DNA of 64,000 nucleotides, taken from NCBI GenBank assembly GCA_914767715.1, contig OU612069.1, positions 25,107,387 through 25,171,386 on the forward strand, read 5' to 3'. Every line of letters starts with the position of its first letter. Position 1 is the stretch's first letter. Below the pieces are notes generated by a model, which was given only the letters and a program-made list of their open reading frames with translations, was not told the origin of the DNA and ran no database searches. Position numbers and translations under genes: made by a program. The stretch is from Membranipora membranacea (lineage: Eukaryota > Bryozoa > Gymnolaemata > Cheilostomatida > Membraniporidae). Of this stretch, positions 23,488 through 35,575 are shown in pieces.

Positions 23488-26400
23488 ATGTGGCAGACAA
23501 CAATCCTTGAGAAGCTGCTAATTTTACTTCTTACTTTTAGTATTGAACTGGCTGGTGAGTTATCATGTAAAAAATCCTCATCTGCATTCTTTTGAAAATT
23601 TGGGAGCATTATTGTCTGTGGTTCTCTATAATAATTTGAGATATATGATTGTATTACATTACGGAAGAACCAATTTCTTTCTCTCAATTTTTCAGCTGCC
23701 CAAACAGAACAGCAAGACAAGTTTTCAAGTCAGTACATTGAGCAAGGGCTAACTGTCAATACTTCTAAAACAGTGAAATCGCAGCTAAGATGTGCTCTCA
23801 TGTGTCAAAAGTCTGTGATCTGTACTGGATATGATTTCTACGAGCAAGTCTGCAGTATATATCAGCCTGCTTGTTTGTCAGAAGTAGTGGAGCTGAAAAT
23901 CCTGATGAAGAATTTTAGCCCAGCACAAAATACAACTGGTATTTCACAAATATTTTATATGCAAAAAGACACCAAAGCTCAAACAATTTCCTTGCTCTCA
24001 ATTTGGTTATCAAACAGTGTCAACGGATGTGAAGATGAAATTAGCTTTCACTCTATTTCAAAACCATATCAAATATGAATTGACTTCACAGAGAGTGTCT
24101 AAATTTCATATTTATGACCGATTTTTAACGGTTGTCCACAATATTATTAAATATTTAGTGGAATATTTGATCAAATGATTGATCAATCATTTGATCAAAT
24201 ATTGCTTCATATATTTTATTCAATTTTTCATGAAATATTTTATTGAATATTGTAATAAATGTTTTATAGTGCATTTAATTGAACTTTTAATCAAAAAATA
24301 TTTCAGTTAAATGTTTTATTAAATAAATTGGAAAATATTTCATGAAATAATTTATTAAATTATTACAAAAGAAGAGTTTACACTAAAGCTCCATCAGCCT
24401 TCTTTATGTCTGCTAAATTGGAGGTAAAGCAAAATAAGGTCGCTGTGTTGATTGCCGCACACAGATTGTTGACGGCTTCTCAATTTTTTTACTAGATTTT
24501 GTGAGTAATGCGGCTTTGACTCAGAGCCAGTCATCATACCACCAGAACGATTCCTGCTCTGCTGAATGCTCAAACTTTTCTCAGATGATCACAGAAGAAG
24601 AGATGAACCCATGGACAGAGATACAGTTCCCCTGTTTATACTATGTCAGTGATGTCACTCTCAGAATCAACTCATATGAACGTAAGTTTTACATACGGCT
24701 AAATACACTTGGGCATAAAAGTACATATTATATAATATTAATAATGACCTTTATTTCATATCATGGGTATGCTACCTAAAAAAATGTGGCCTCCCTCACA
24801 ACAGGTTTTGGTCCATGAAGAAGAAAAAATAATAAATTGCATAAAACTTGCATCAATTATTGGCTTCTCAGATTAAAAAGGAAATAAATAACATTAAAAT
24901 TAAAGTAAACAATTTTCGCTTATACATATTTCACACAGTCAAATTATTGACATAGGAAGAAAAAAGTGTTCGCTCCCTTAGATTTGTTCTGCACTTAGTG
25001 TTGCGTTGATGGGGATGACGCTCGAAGTGTCTAGTGTGGCTATGTTTAGGAACCAATTCATTTTAGCAGTGTGCGAGGTCTGTGACTTTGATGATATATT
25101 TACGACATAGCTGCTGTTGGATGCCGCGATTCCGAGATGTCGGTTTTAGTATGATACGGCCCCTGGAATGAGGATTCATGATCTTAGTGGCTAGCTTAAA
25201 AAATGTTATATTAGTCTCTATAAGGCTGCTCGTTGCGATGAGGTACCAGGCAGGGTGGCATATAGGTGATTTCTGGCCTTATATATGTGACGTTAAATTT
25301 CACAAATTGTCGCACAGGGTTCCCTGAACACTTGAGGCCGAGCAGGATATAGAAGTAGGAGGTAGCTCAGTTGGTTAGAGCGCCTGCCCTCTGACACACA
25401 AGCGTTGGAGGTCTTTTTAGTGTTTTCAACATGTGTTTTTAGCAATAGTTTTCAAATCTCCTAAAACATCATTGAAGCTTGGTTCCCTGAGTAATTCCAC
25501 CTACCATTATAACAATTTCCAAAATTGTATGAAATTTTCCATGACAATTGGTCCATTTGAAATCAGCGCTGAACTCAAATGAGGCACTCAATATGCATCA
25601 TCAAATACTAATGAGAGAAAATTTGTGAGGGAAGAGGAACCAAGACCAGAGTTCAATGAACTATTGAAATACCCCTAATTCTTACACTATGGAGCCTATA
25701 TACTCTAAATTATTTTTAATCTCTGTTGTATGATATGATTGCCTGATAGATGGGAGTCCTGCAGACCATAAAATCATCATATGTTTTAATTTCCTGTCTG
25801 CGAAGTCATTAAAAAAGACATTACCTACACAAGATGAAGACAGGTTACTGAACTCAAATAAAGCACTCAGTTTGCATCATCAAATACTACTAGCAGAACA
25901 TTCGTGAGTGAAGAGGAACCATGACCAGAGTTCAATGAATTATTGAAATACTCCTAATTCTTAAATCTCTAGTCTATATAGTCCAAATGTTTTTATTCTC
26001 AGTTATATGACATGTTTGCCTGAGTGGTGGGAGTCCTGCAGGCTATACAATCATTACATGTTTTATTATGCTGTCTCTCTGAGAAGTAATTATAAGATAT
26101 TTCCTACACAAAATTAAAGCACACACATCTTGATTGAAGTATTAATTGTGAAAAAGATAACATATTGCTTCAACAGCTGCATAGCCAAATACCTTACTAT
26201 TGTGCTGCCGAATCCAATCTAAACATAATTATGCATGTCTTTGTGTGAAGAAAATAATAATCAACAATACGAATTGGTGTGCATACAATGTGCAATGACA
26301 TGAATATGAGTATTTGGTTTGACCAAAGGATGCTGGATTCATCTGTCGCTTTGAAATCGCTGTTTATTGCTTAATCAAAAAATACATTCATATAACTTTA

Positions 26401-28669
26401 TACTAGACCTCACAGGTGTTGATATGACTGTCAGCATCGAATAGTCACAGGAAAGAACTTAAGTATGAGGGTTAAGTGGGTTAAAGTCCCAAGTTTGTCT
26501 TTGTCTGAAGACTGAGAAACACAGGTGCCTTGAAGGTGCGCGGCATATTGAGCGCCAAGTTGCTCTTAGTTTGCAGGCAGGTCGGAGCACGCTCGGGTGT
26601 CAATTGGGCCCTGTAGTTAGACTGCAGCGGGATTCCCAAGACCTCCAACGCTTGCAAATTGGGCAAGCGCTCTTACCAACTGAGCTACTTCCTACTCTTT
26701 GGTTCCTAGCTTATTAGTATTGTATGGAGAGATGAACTGCTGCAGTTGAAATTTTGAAAAAAAGTGTAGTTTAAGTATGTTTCTATTTAAAGTATATGAT
26801 TGAATACAGAGAAAAATAAACAAATCAAACTTAGTGATACTTACCTTGATAATTCATTCTGTACTTCAAAAAGTCATATGACAATATATATATATATTTC
26901 ATTTAGATGTAAAACTGGAGCAAAGTTACATCGGATGTTATGCGGATGACGGAAACGATCGCGACCTTAGTGGGGCATATTTTACTGCCCCGGGTGAAAT
27001 GACCATAGAGCTCTGTGCTCATTACTGTGTAGAGAGAGGTGTGTGAATTTTTTCAACAGAGTTACCATAATCTAAGGATAATAAGTGATCATGTTAGAAA
27101 ATTACACATCTATCGAAGACCAGGTGACAACTTGAGTGTTGGTATCTTCCATAACAGCTAAATTATTCACATGCAGGGTTAAAATTTTGACTCATGTGTA
27201 TCATGGCAGGGAAAACAATTTGAAAATAGAAGTTGCCACAACTTCCATCTAATAAACAAAACTGTATTTCACTAGCACCTTTATTCACAGTATCCTTTAA
27301 ATTGATGCTCTCATATTTAGAAAGTAATTTTGGACTTGTATAACTTTTGAAAAGAGTTGTTAACCAAATGATAGACTGAATCCTTACATGTGTTCATTTA
27401 CATGTATAACTATAATATAGACACATATTGTTAAGGTATTTATATCCCTGGACATTAATAATTGCAAGAGACTGAATCATTTCATGGCACCTGATTACCC
27501 CAGCAAGTTTGCTGCTCAGGTAATTAGAAACCACAATCCCTGTCTAAGTTATGAATAATGATTATTTATGCTGAATTATACCTTCATTAACACATTATAC
27601 CTTCATCAATAATACAGGATTTGGGTACATAGGCCTGCAGTTCAATCATGAGTGCCACTGTGATACTGATTATGGTAAGCACGGAAATGATGGAACTTAT
27701 TGTAGTTATCAATGTGATGGTAACAGCAGCCAAACCTGTGGTGGGTGGAGTAAAAACTCTATCTGGAGGATATCAGCAAGTGAGTATCTTTGTGCATCGG
27801 CCACTTTGCATATGAGCAACATGTCAGTTCAGGTTGGTTTTTACTGTACCACAACATTTGAATCAATCCAGATATATTTGAGCTCTCAAACTGATGAGTC
27901 ACCTCGACCACACCGATAAAAGTGTTGCTTCTAGCAGTATATTGTAAATAGGTCAATTTGGGCAACTTTAATGTTGTTACGGTACAGAGAGACTTATATC
28001 TCAGAGTTGATTGATCGATGCTCATACTATTGTGTGAGCAGAAATAATAACCAATGTTCACGAACCGCCAAGTGCAGCAAGGCTATCCTGAAGAACCCAG
28101 TCGATTTTTTCTAGCATGTATTACTTTTATAACTTATGTCTTTTCTTTTTCCTCTCTCCAAGGGCGTTTTTATCTCATGATTCATTTTTATCTCGAAGTT
28201 AGCATCTTTGGATAAAAGTTTACATTAAAAGAAAGAAAGAAACAAACAAACAATTCACCTCACCATTGTCCATCACTGTTGGGAAATTCCTGAAAACCTC
28301 TAGTAACTGTCAGAGAATCAATTGCTATTACCTTTTCCTATTGGCGCTAACAGGATATCTGCAGTCAATTCAACAAGCATTTCAGATAATTTCGATATCG
28401 AATCCAAACTCTCTCATCATACTGATTGATATATTAATATTTATTTTTTCCTAGGAGTCCCAACAGTGAGCTTGATATCGTCAGATTTAGAACATGATTG
28501 CTCTGTAGTGAATGGCTCTACAGGAAGTTTCACTTTGGTATACAACTATAGCTGTCTGCCATGCCCTGCTAATTCTGTACGAATTCAGTCTAAGTTTGGT
28601 CTACCAACTTCTCATAACCTAGCTGTACCTCACATCACAGGGTGGAAGGCTCAGTTATGCCACATATGA
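23488..28669 (+). CDS. Secreted mosaic protein: signal peptide, PAN/apple-like, discoidin-like, WSC
   Basis: Six exons with GT/AG borders, all joined in phase 1: 23488-23554, 23696-23938, 24496-24681, 26907-27038, 27618-27779, 28455-28669 (TGA), 334 residues in all. Residues 1-22 form a signal peptide with a Leu-Leu-Ile-Leu-Leu-Leu core, the reason for this start. Exon 2 is PAN/apple-like, with the Arg-Cys-Ala-x2-Cys, Cys-Thr-Gly-Tyr and Cys-Ser-Ile-Tyr motifs. Exon 3 resembles the first half of a discoidin (F5/8 type C) or fucolectin domain, with Asn-Ala-Ala-Leu and Asn-Pro-Trp-Thr; the second half is missing or unrecognised. Exons 4-5 form a complete WSC domain with eight cysteines (Ile-Gly-Cys-Tyr, Leu-Cys-x3-Cys, Glu-Cys-His-Cys, Thr-Cys-Gly-Gly). 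The last exon adds a short Cys-containing tail without a membrane segment. PAN, discoidin and WSC domains usually bind carbohydrate or protein, so an extracellular binding role is likely. Confidence 0.82.
24162..24203. repeat. Perfect 42-bp palindrome in intron 2
   Basis: The two 21-nt halves are exact reverse complements with no loop. It contains three TTGATCAA-type cores, the central one being TTGATCAA. The following 170 bp are a series of AT-rich ATTTTATT/AATAAA-like pieces. Confidence 0.95.
25362..25428 (+). mobile_element. Truncated tRNA-derived SINE head, family 1
   Basis: GTAGGAGGTAGCTCAGTTGG followed by TTAGAGCGCCTGCC and AGCGTTGGAGGTCTT. It matches the head of the minus-strand copy ending at about 26697. 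The body is absent. Confidence 0.7.
25571..26129 (+). repeat. Tandem duplication, two units of 279 bp
   Basis: GAACTCAAAT plus GCACTCA and GCATCATCAAATACTA recur at 25571 and 25850, and the similarity continues through GAGTTCAATGAA, GGGAGTCCTGCAG and TTTCCTACACAA to the end of each unit. The units differ by about 15-20% as judged by eye. It lies in intron 3 of the WSC gene. Confidence 0.85.
26490..26697 (-). mobile_element. tRNA-derived SINE, family 1, minus copy
   Basis: On the minus strand it reads GTAGGAAGTAGCTCAGTTGG (A box region), then AGCGTTGGAGGTCTT, GGGCCCAATTGACAC and TGCAAACTAAGAGCAACTTGG. The last two blocks are shared with the copy at 41757. It sits in intron 3 of the WSC gene. 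Confidence 0.75.
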
Positions 28670-30469
28670 CTTACCAAAAAATGGTTGATAACCTGAAAAC
28701 TGAAAACTCATAGCTTAAGATTTTCTTTCCTATGATGTTTGTTTTGATATTGTGTTGTTGAGTAGTTTACATGCATACACTCTTCATTCTTTTTCATCTA
28801 TAAACCTCGGAATGGATAACTGCCATGAAAGGGCTGCACCAAGAGCCAATATGCACAATGAGTTTGGGATCTATCAGGTATATTTCATATTTCTGCTTTA
28901 AAACAATAATATGCCTAGTTTTAAAGCTGAAAGTTGAAATAATAAAATATTTAGTCATTTATTAATTATTAGTAAATTAATTAATTATTTAATAAAATTT
29001 TTAATCAATAGTTAAAACTTAAGAATGAAAGATAAATTCATTGTTATCCAATGTTTTGTCTGTCTGTTTACTTATACTAACAATAATACAGTCACTTGTC
29101 GATCGGATCAGATGTTATTATCAAGAGGAAGGTTGCGCTATCGAGTGTTTGGTGATATTTCCTATGTTAGTGAAGGTGTCAAGTATTCAATCAACTAGGG
29201 TCCCAAAACCCAATTCTAATAATGATGCCATTTTACTGTGTCGATATTGATATTTTGGTCTTCATCAAACTATCCCTATCATCTTTGAAAGTGTGCAACA
29301 CCATATTAAAATTGACAAGTTATTTAAGACCACTCTGAATTTCTTTGCATCGTACCCAAGATTCGAGGTGTTGTAAGCTTGTTGTGCTAGGAAGGCCCTG
29401 GCCTTTCACAGTGTGCCTGAGATTTGAGGCATGGGAAACTGGGTGCGTTAGGAGGACCCTGGCTGCTTTCTGACCAACCATTTTCTCTAATCCTGAGATT
29501 CAAATAAGAAGACGTGTGATCATAATAATAACAATAAATTTGACACATGCATTGTAATTCCAGTATTAACAAAAGAATAAATTTACCTTCAAATTTTATG
29601 GATTGACATCCCTTTTGCATTGATAGTGGAGGGTTTGTGCCTCAATTTTGTTCACTTACTGTACCTACTGGGTCATGATGATATGGTAAATTCTGGTAAG
29701 CTCTTACCTATTACCTAATTTTGTAAGACTACTAATCATGATGGTTACAACCAGAGTGAGTTCTTCCCGGATATCGATGTTGTCATACCCAGGAAGTTGG
29801 TTCAGCAATCAATATACTCGAATAGTCTGAGAAGCATCTGGAGGCAGGTATACTTTAGGTGGTAACTAGTAGTGCTACAGATGTGATTTGTAGTTAGCAA
29901 GTCAGACTACTCCACAATTACCACAACACACCCCAACGCATTGTTTTGTAGGTTGAATGTAAAATAATTCCACACATGGAGTAGTGTTAAATGATTTGAA
30001 AGAGTCTTGATACCCGAATTGAATTTAGACGACATGGGATTGTTCTATTATGCTCATTACGAGCAGAAAGCTTTAATAGTATCAAACTTATTATGTTTAC
30101 TTCTAAACTACCCAAAAATTATGTATTTACGCTACTTGGGTACAATATTTGTTCTCTTTCTGTTTCCTGTTCAGTCCTGCAAGTCTCATGTATAAAACTG
30201 TTTTATCTCAAAAAATGAATCTGCTGAATCTAAATTCTACAGGGATCATTTATTGATCCAGTTGCCATTATTTCCTAGACCTGACACTCCCTACACTCTT
30301 ATCAAACTTTTGTGATATGTCAGAGTTAAAATATAAAATTTTGTGTTATTGAAGTTGCTTTTAAAACTATTTTTATCCGTACATGTCTTCTATATCATTT
30401 ATTCTCTATGTTTACAGTGAGAAAAACCTCACCTGATGTGAAATGAGAGTTGCTAGGTATCATAAATCA
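28670..30469. other. 3' flank of the WSC gene, candidate poly(A) signal only
   Basis: AATAAA at 28941-28946 is a candidate polyadenylation signal. The rest holds no recognisable gene or repeat. Confidence 0.45.
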
Positions 30470-31300
30470 TCTGATAAGATTGGCACCTCAATTTGAAAAT
30501 ATATTATTTGCAGATGGCAATTTTTTCTGCTCAGACCCTCAAACTTCGAAAAAAAACTTTGTAACATTTTAGAGTGGTGCAAATAAACTTTTACAGAACG
30601 CTGATCTTTACCATCAAGAAACGGGTAACAAGAAACCTCGATAATTCCTTCAGGTAAACATTTTTTAGGGATCGACATTGATTCTAATATTACTTTCAAG
30701 TGCCATATGGCTCAGATTTGTGAAAAGCTTAATTGTATTTTGTTTTAAATGGGAAGCATAAAGCGGTTTTTAGATGTGAATACCATTAAAACCGCTATTT
30801 CACTTTTTTTTAGCCACACATAATATAAGGCCTGGAATTTCGGGGCTACAAGCAATACTACAGCGAAGAGGATGCAATAAAAACAAAGTTTATGCAGGCA
30901 CTGCTATTGTATTATATTTATGCATCAATGGCCAGCTACTAGAATTTGTAAGGTACTTTGTACTAACTACTAACAAGCATAGTGTCTACCTTTGTACAAG
31001 CGATGCCTAAACTGAACCTGGATATTTTCACGCAAATTTAAAAAAATGACACTACCCGTTGTGAACGCACATGGTAAACCTCAAATTTACGAACCTCAAG
31101 TAAACCTCAGCCAGGCTCACTCAAACTCTTCATTGACCAATACAAGTATCCTCTTATGTTATACAACAAGATGTGAGATCAGAATGGATCGAGTGCCAAG
31201 CTTTTTTGTCCATGATAAACAATTTGATTTTGGATTTGGATTTAATATAAAGACCTTTATTTCAAACGAGAAATCAAATGGAGACCAGTAATAAGGTACA
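30470..31300 (+). pseudogene. Non-LTR reverse transcriptase C-terminal relic
   Basis: In broken frames: Leu-Phe-Ala-Asp-Gly-Asn (a mutated Phe/Tyr-x-Asp-Asp box) at about 30505, a Leu-Gly-Ile-Asp-Ile-Asp-Ser thumb motif at about 30665, and Gly-Ala-Thr-Ser-Asn-Thr-Thr-Ala-Lys-Arg at about 30845. Several stop codons and shifts separate them. The order and motifs are those of jockey/CR1-type polymerases. Upstream finger motifs were not found. Confidence 0.7.
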
Positions 31301-32460
31301 AAAAATTAATAACAATTTGGGATTGCAGCCAAAACAATTATTAATCTATGACAATTTTCGAAGAAAGTACCCTGAAATGATGGAGAAAATTAATGAGATA
31401 CAAAACTGCTGATAAAATGAGATTGCAGTCAAACAATTGAATCTATGACACATTACAAATGACAGGGAGCAGAAAGAGGGACAAAAACTGTGAAGGCCTC
31501 ATGGATAAATAAGCATTGAGAAGCAGGCGAAAAGAAAAAAATTCAAAGATATGACCATTTGTAAAAAAAATGAAGGGTCTCTGCTCCTAAGTGATCTAAA
31601 GATAATACTAAAGACAGACTGTTACTAAGAGTCATCTACGGTATACCTGAGTATGATAGGGAGGGAATGATTATGATTTGCTTAACGTAAAAATATACTG
31701 ATTGTCAAAGAAAAGAGTTTGATCAAAAGATGAAAAACATCAGAGATTAAAGACCGAAATTGTCTGTTAAATTGATGAAGGAAAAATTTTCACCAGGCTG
31801 ACTGCGCTACAGTGTGCGCTGAGCAAAAAAACAAGAAAGCTCGATTGCAATGGGAAGGGCAGCAATCAAGGCGCACAGTCTTGTTCAAAAAAAAAGAGAA
31901 AGGAATGAGGAAACAAGTACAGGAACCAGCACATAATTCAAAAAAGGGAGAGTTATGAGAATATTGACACAAAGAAAAATGTTATTTTGAAGTGGATTCT
32001 GGGAAGTATCGATGATGAATTAAAACAAAGGCGAATTTCGAGAGTTTGGCACTAGTAGATGATGCATAAATTGAAGTGTTCATGGTAAATCCAATTAGTG
32101 AATTGAAAAAAAAGGGATAACTTTGAGAAAAATTGGATCGAAAAAAGGAGATTGTTTAAAGTTTGACTCTATTAAAACATGTCATAAATGGAAGGTGGCC
32201 CTGGATAATCTTGATGCTGTATAAAAAGAGGGATCAATTTTGAGAGATTAACTCCAACCAAAATCATAAACTGAAGTGAACTCTGAGATAGCTCAATGAT
32301 TTATTGAAATAGGGAATAGTTTTGGAGAGATTGATTCAATTAAAATATCATACATTAAAATGGAATCTGAACAATCCCGATGCTGAATTGAAAAAAAGGG
32401 ACCCTGAGAAAAGCTTGATTGAAAAAAAAATTCTACATGAACAGAATGGAATTTAGAGCT
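31300..32460 (+). repeat. Degenerate A-rich tandem repeat, unit about 83 bp
   Basis: Blocks such as CATAAA-tTGAAGTG, GATGCTGAATTGAAAAAAAG and TTTGAGAGATT recur at roughly 82-84 bp, most clearly from about 32190 to 32400. Earlier copies (31310-31480) have a longer unit with GATTGCAG-CAAACAATT and ATCTATGACA. Strongly purine-rich on this strand. Confidence 0.55.
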
Positions 32461-32729
32461 GAAATCGTACGGATGAAAAAAAATGGAAAATAAAAAGGTT
32501 TCAGGACAATCAGAGAAACCATACTGGAGCACAATAGCGGACGGAGATTGGAACACGGTAAATAATTCTCAAAGGAAACATTCTGACCTTGGCCTGACCT
32601 TGACACACCCTTTGATAAAAGATTCTAGGGTGGTAGTCCTCAAAACACATTGTCAATGCAAATAAGCACGCTGCAAGTCTTACAATAAAAGGAAAGCATC
32701 TGGGTTGACATTAGGAGTTGGCTTACGTG
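32461..32729. other. Spacer, nothing recognised
   Basis: No supported feature. It may include the 3' flank of the piggyBac relic. Confidence 0.4.
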
Positions 32730-33770
32730 ATTGGATGAATGGGTTGTAGTCACCAGTCTGAAGGAGGAAATTGATTATATCCAATCGGAATTTTCTCTGA
32801 CTCAAATTAGAGATTTTCCCCTTGCATAAGATATACCCACTGACTAGGGTTGCCTCAATTCAAAAGTGATCAATAACTTGGTACCACTTGCAGGACTTAT
32901 GTGGATACTTATTGTAGCTAGCTAGTTGATAAAATCTATCTACAAACCCGATGAATTTATTGTAATCAATTATCAAGGATGGTTTATCAATATGCCAATG
33001 GGTTCTTTTCACCAGCCGATTTATGTCCTAGTGGTACCGATGTTCGCAGCAGGTGATATGCGGTCATGTGATCTGTGCTCGAGTTGTTCGAGGATGCTTG
33101 GACGTAGCTAACGCTGATTGGACCTGACCATCAGCTCAGCAGCGAGCTCTGGGAAAGTGTTATAGTGGTCCATGTAGACAATTTGGCATTAACAAGAAGG
33201 GGCTCTAAAAGATTCATGACAATGTCTTTTGTTGCCTGCCAGACTCAAAACAAGAAATCTCAAAACAGCACCGGTATCCAGAGTCACACAGAGAAAAAAG
33301 ACTGATCCCCCACTTCACTGGCTTCATTGGTAAATACTGTTTGAAATACAGACATCCTTTGTATTTTAGCATGCTTTAATCCACATCCACCTTTTTGCCA
33401 GGAATGATATTTTTGAGACAAGTTGAACCGCACTTATCAAGCACAGTGTGGATCTTATAACTTGGGTCGTAGACTTTGTGGTCTTTTGGTTCTTTTACCA
33501 GTGTTGTCAGCTTAGTGGAGGCACATCTTCAACAAAGTGTATTGGTTATAGGACATAGTTTTTCCGAAATTTCCACCCACAAGCCAATGCTGAGACCAAT
33601 GGTCAGCGCAATCTGCAATCTGCAGTCTGCATTCTGCAGAGATGAACGCTTTGATTTCATCAGTCGTTGTTTCACGCCACATTTTCACTCTACTATTTGG
33701 TAACAACGGCTTATACTTTTCAGCCACTGTTGTGCATATAAATTAGTTTGGGTAGCGGTGGTTTGATAAA
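32730..33770 (-). pseudogene. piggyBac-like transposase relic
   Basis: On the minus strand: Thr-Thr-Asp-Glu-Ile-Lys-Ala-Phe and Asp-His-Trp-Ser (33512-33727); then, after a frameshift, Pro-Gly-Lys-Lys-Val-Asp-Val-Asp, a TAA, Ser-Met-Leu-Lys-Tyr-Lys-Gly and Pro-Val-Lys-Trp-Gly-Ile (33280-33480); then Tyr-Asn-Lys-Phe-Ile-Gly-Phe-Val-Asp-Arg (about 32940). The order matches the DDE_Tnp_1_7 (piggyBac) family. The TAA falls directly after the Asp expected to be the first catalytic residue. Several more shifts and stops make it inactive. No TTAA-flanked ends were identified. Confidence 0.8.
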
Positions 33771-34079
33771 GCTGGACGGGGAAAGAGCGAGTAAAGAAAT
33801 CATTAGGAGACTTGATTGGATCTTTATTGACCAGTTAACGCTTGTTCTCAGGGTGTAGGAACTGCAGCTGTAACCTGAAAATATCGAATGGAACAACTGC
33901 ATCCCTCTTAACTTCTTGTACTATATGATATATATGGAGATATATGGAGAATCAGTTTGATATGCTCAATTCTGACAGTATCCAATTTACCAACAGGATT
34001 ACAGCTATTGAAATGAAACAATCAGATTTAGAAGCTGCACAAGCTGGAAGTACCACCAGGCTCATGTCAATTGAGCCAA
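33771..34079. other. Spacer, nothing recognised
   Basis: No gene seen. The last part may be the 5' end of the LINE relic that follows. Confidence 0.35.
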
Positions 34080-35575
34080 AGCAATCAGTCTATGAATAAG
34101 CACTGACCTTTTGTGGTGATGAGATGAAGGATATTAAAGGCAAGTTGGATGAGTTGGATGAGTTGGATTTGCTGCGTCATAAGCTGAGTAGGCTAGAAGA
34201 AAATCAAGCTGCTGATAATGACAGGGTCAGACAACTTCAAAGCGATAAATCACTGAAAACCCTGAGGATCTGTGGAATACCTAAAACCCGTAATGAGGAT
34301 CTCACATACATCATTTCCAAGTTGGCCAGTCAGATATCCTGCTCCCAAATCAACAAGTCAGACCTGGAGACTGTATTTAAACCGAAGATCCCTGATCAAT
34401 CCCCATCAACCACCATTGTCGTCAGCTTTAGCTCACTGATCAAACGTGATGAATTCTACAACTGCAAAAAAAGGCAAAAAAAAGATAACAGTGCAGAAAC
34501 TTGGCTTTTCGGATGACAACAAAATATAGATCAATGAATCCCTGACAAAAGCTGCTAACACTCTATTCTTCAAGGCTAGACAATGCAAAAAAGATCACAA
34601 CTATCAGTATGTCTGGACCCACCACGGCCAGATCTTCATGCACAAAACCAAGGAGTCTGACAAGGTCAAGGTCACTGATGACACAATCCTTCAATCTCTA
34701 TCCTAGTTGCGCATTGGTCTCAGTCATACAACACTCTACTACGAGCAGTATTTGAACATGCACCGATATCCTGTGAATGGACGACAGACCAGATACCACC
34801 ATTTTTTCAATAAACAGTTTTTCTGTTTTACATGTGAATGCCCAAAGTCTGCAAAACAAAATGTCTCAATTTGAGTTATTTTTATCAGAAATTAATGTTG
34901 AATTTTCATCCATAGTTATTAGTCATTAGATAGTCTTCAGTTTATTGAATCATTTCAAGCCAGATGTGAGGATTTGGCCTCAGCTTATATTGTTAGTACG
35001 GATGGCTTGGCTAATTCTGTCTCTGAAATTGTAGCTAACAGCTTAGATGAGTTCATACCAGTGTCACAATGTTAATCCAAGAAGAAGAAACGAAGCAGCT
35101 TTGTGTTCAGTAAAGAGGTCGATCAGGCAAAAAGGATTAGGCGCAAATTAGAGAGACAGTATTGTAAATCTCATTCTGAAATTAACAGGCAGCTTTAAAA
35201 GTCTCAAATTGACAAAGTTTGTAGTCTTGCATTAAAGCATAGAGCTCAAATCATCAGATGCAAAATCTCATTCTCCGGAAATTCTAAGGAATTGTTTGCT
35301 CAGGTTCAACAACTTAGTATGCCTACAGTGGTATGTCTGCTGAGTGGCTATGGTAGTGACAAAGAGTTAGCAGATTCGTTTGCTGACTTTTTCAGAACAA
35401 AGAGTTTTCAGATGGGAATTTGGGAAAAAAGGACTGAATATATTCAAAGATACAGCATGGATGGAATGAGTTCAGCCGAAGTTTCAAAGAAGAACACAAA
35501 ATGATCAAAACTGGATGACAACAGTGAAAGCCAAGTTGAAAAAAAAAGGCGGAGTCAATACGCCAGATAATTACT
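34080..35575 (+). pseudogene. Non-LTR retrotransposon relic with ORF1, endonuclease start and linker
   Basis: 34124-34516 is a 130-codon frame with an N-terminal coiled coil (Leu/Glu heptads) and a Leu-Arg-Ile-Cys-Gly-Ile-Pro segment, typical of LINE ORF1 coiled-coil/RRM proteins. Its continuation in a shifted frame to about 34705 has Ile-x-Glu-Ser-Leu-Thr-Lys-Ala-Ala. About 34820 shows the endonuclease opening (Val-Leu-His-Val-Asn-Ala-Gln-Ser-Leu), then most of the endonuclease is missing. 35080-35500 matches the linker before the RT domain (Lys-Arg...Ala-Asp-Ser-Phe-Ala-Asp-Phe-Phe). Clade not assigned. Confidence 0.7.

Noticed and set aside
25366-25430. A tRNA gene on the plus strand
   Set aside because: No B box or 3' stem. 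It is a truncated SINE head.
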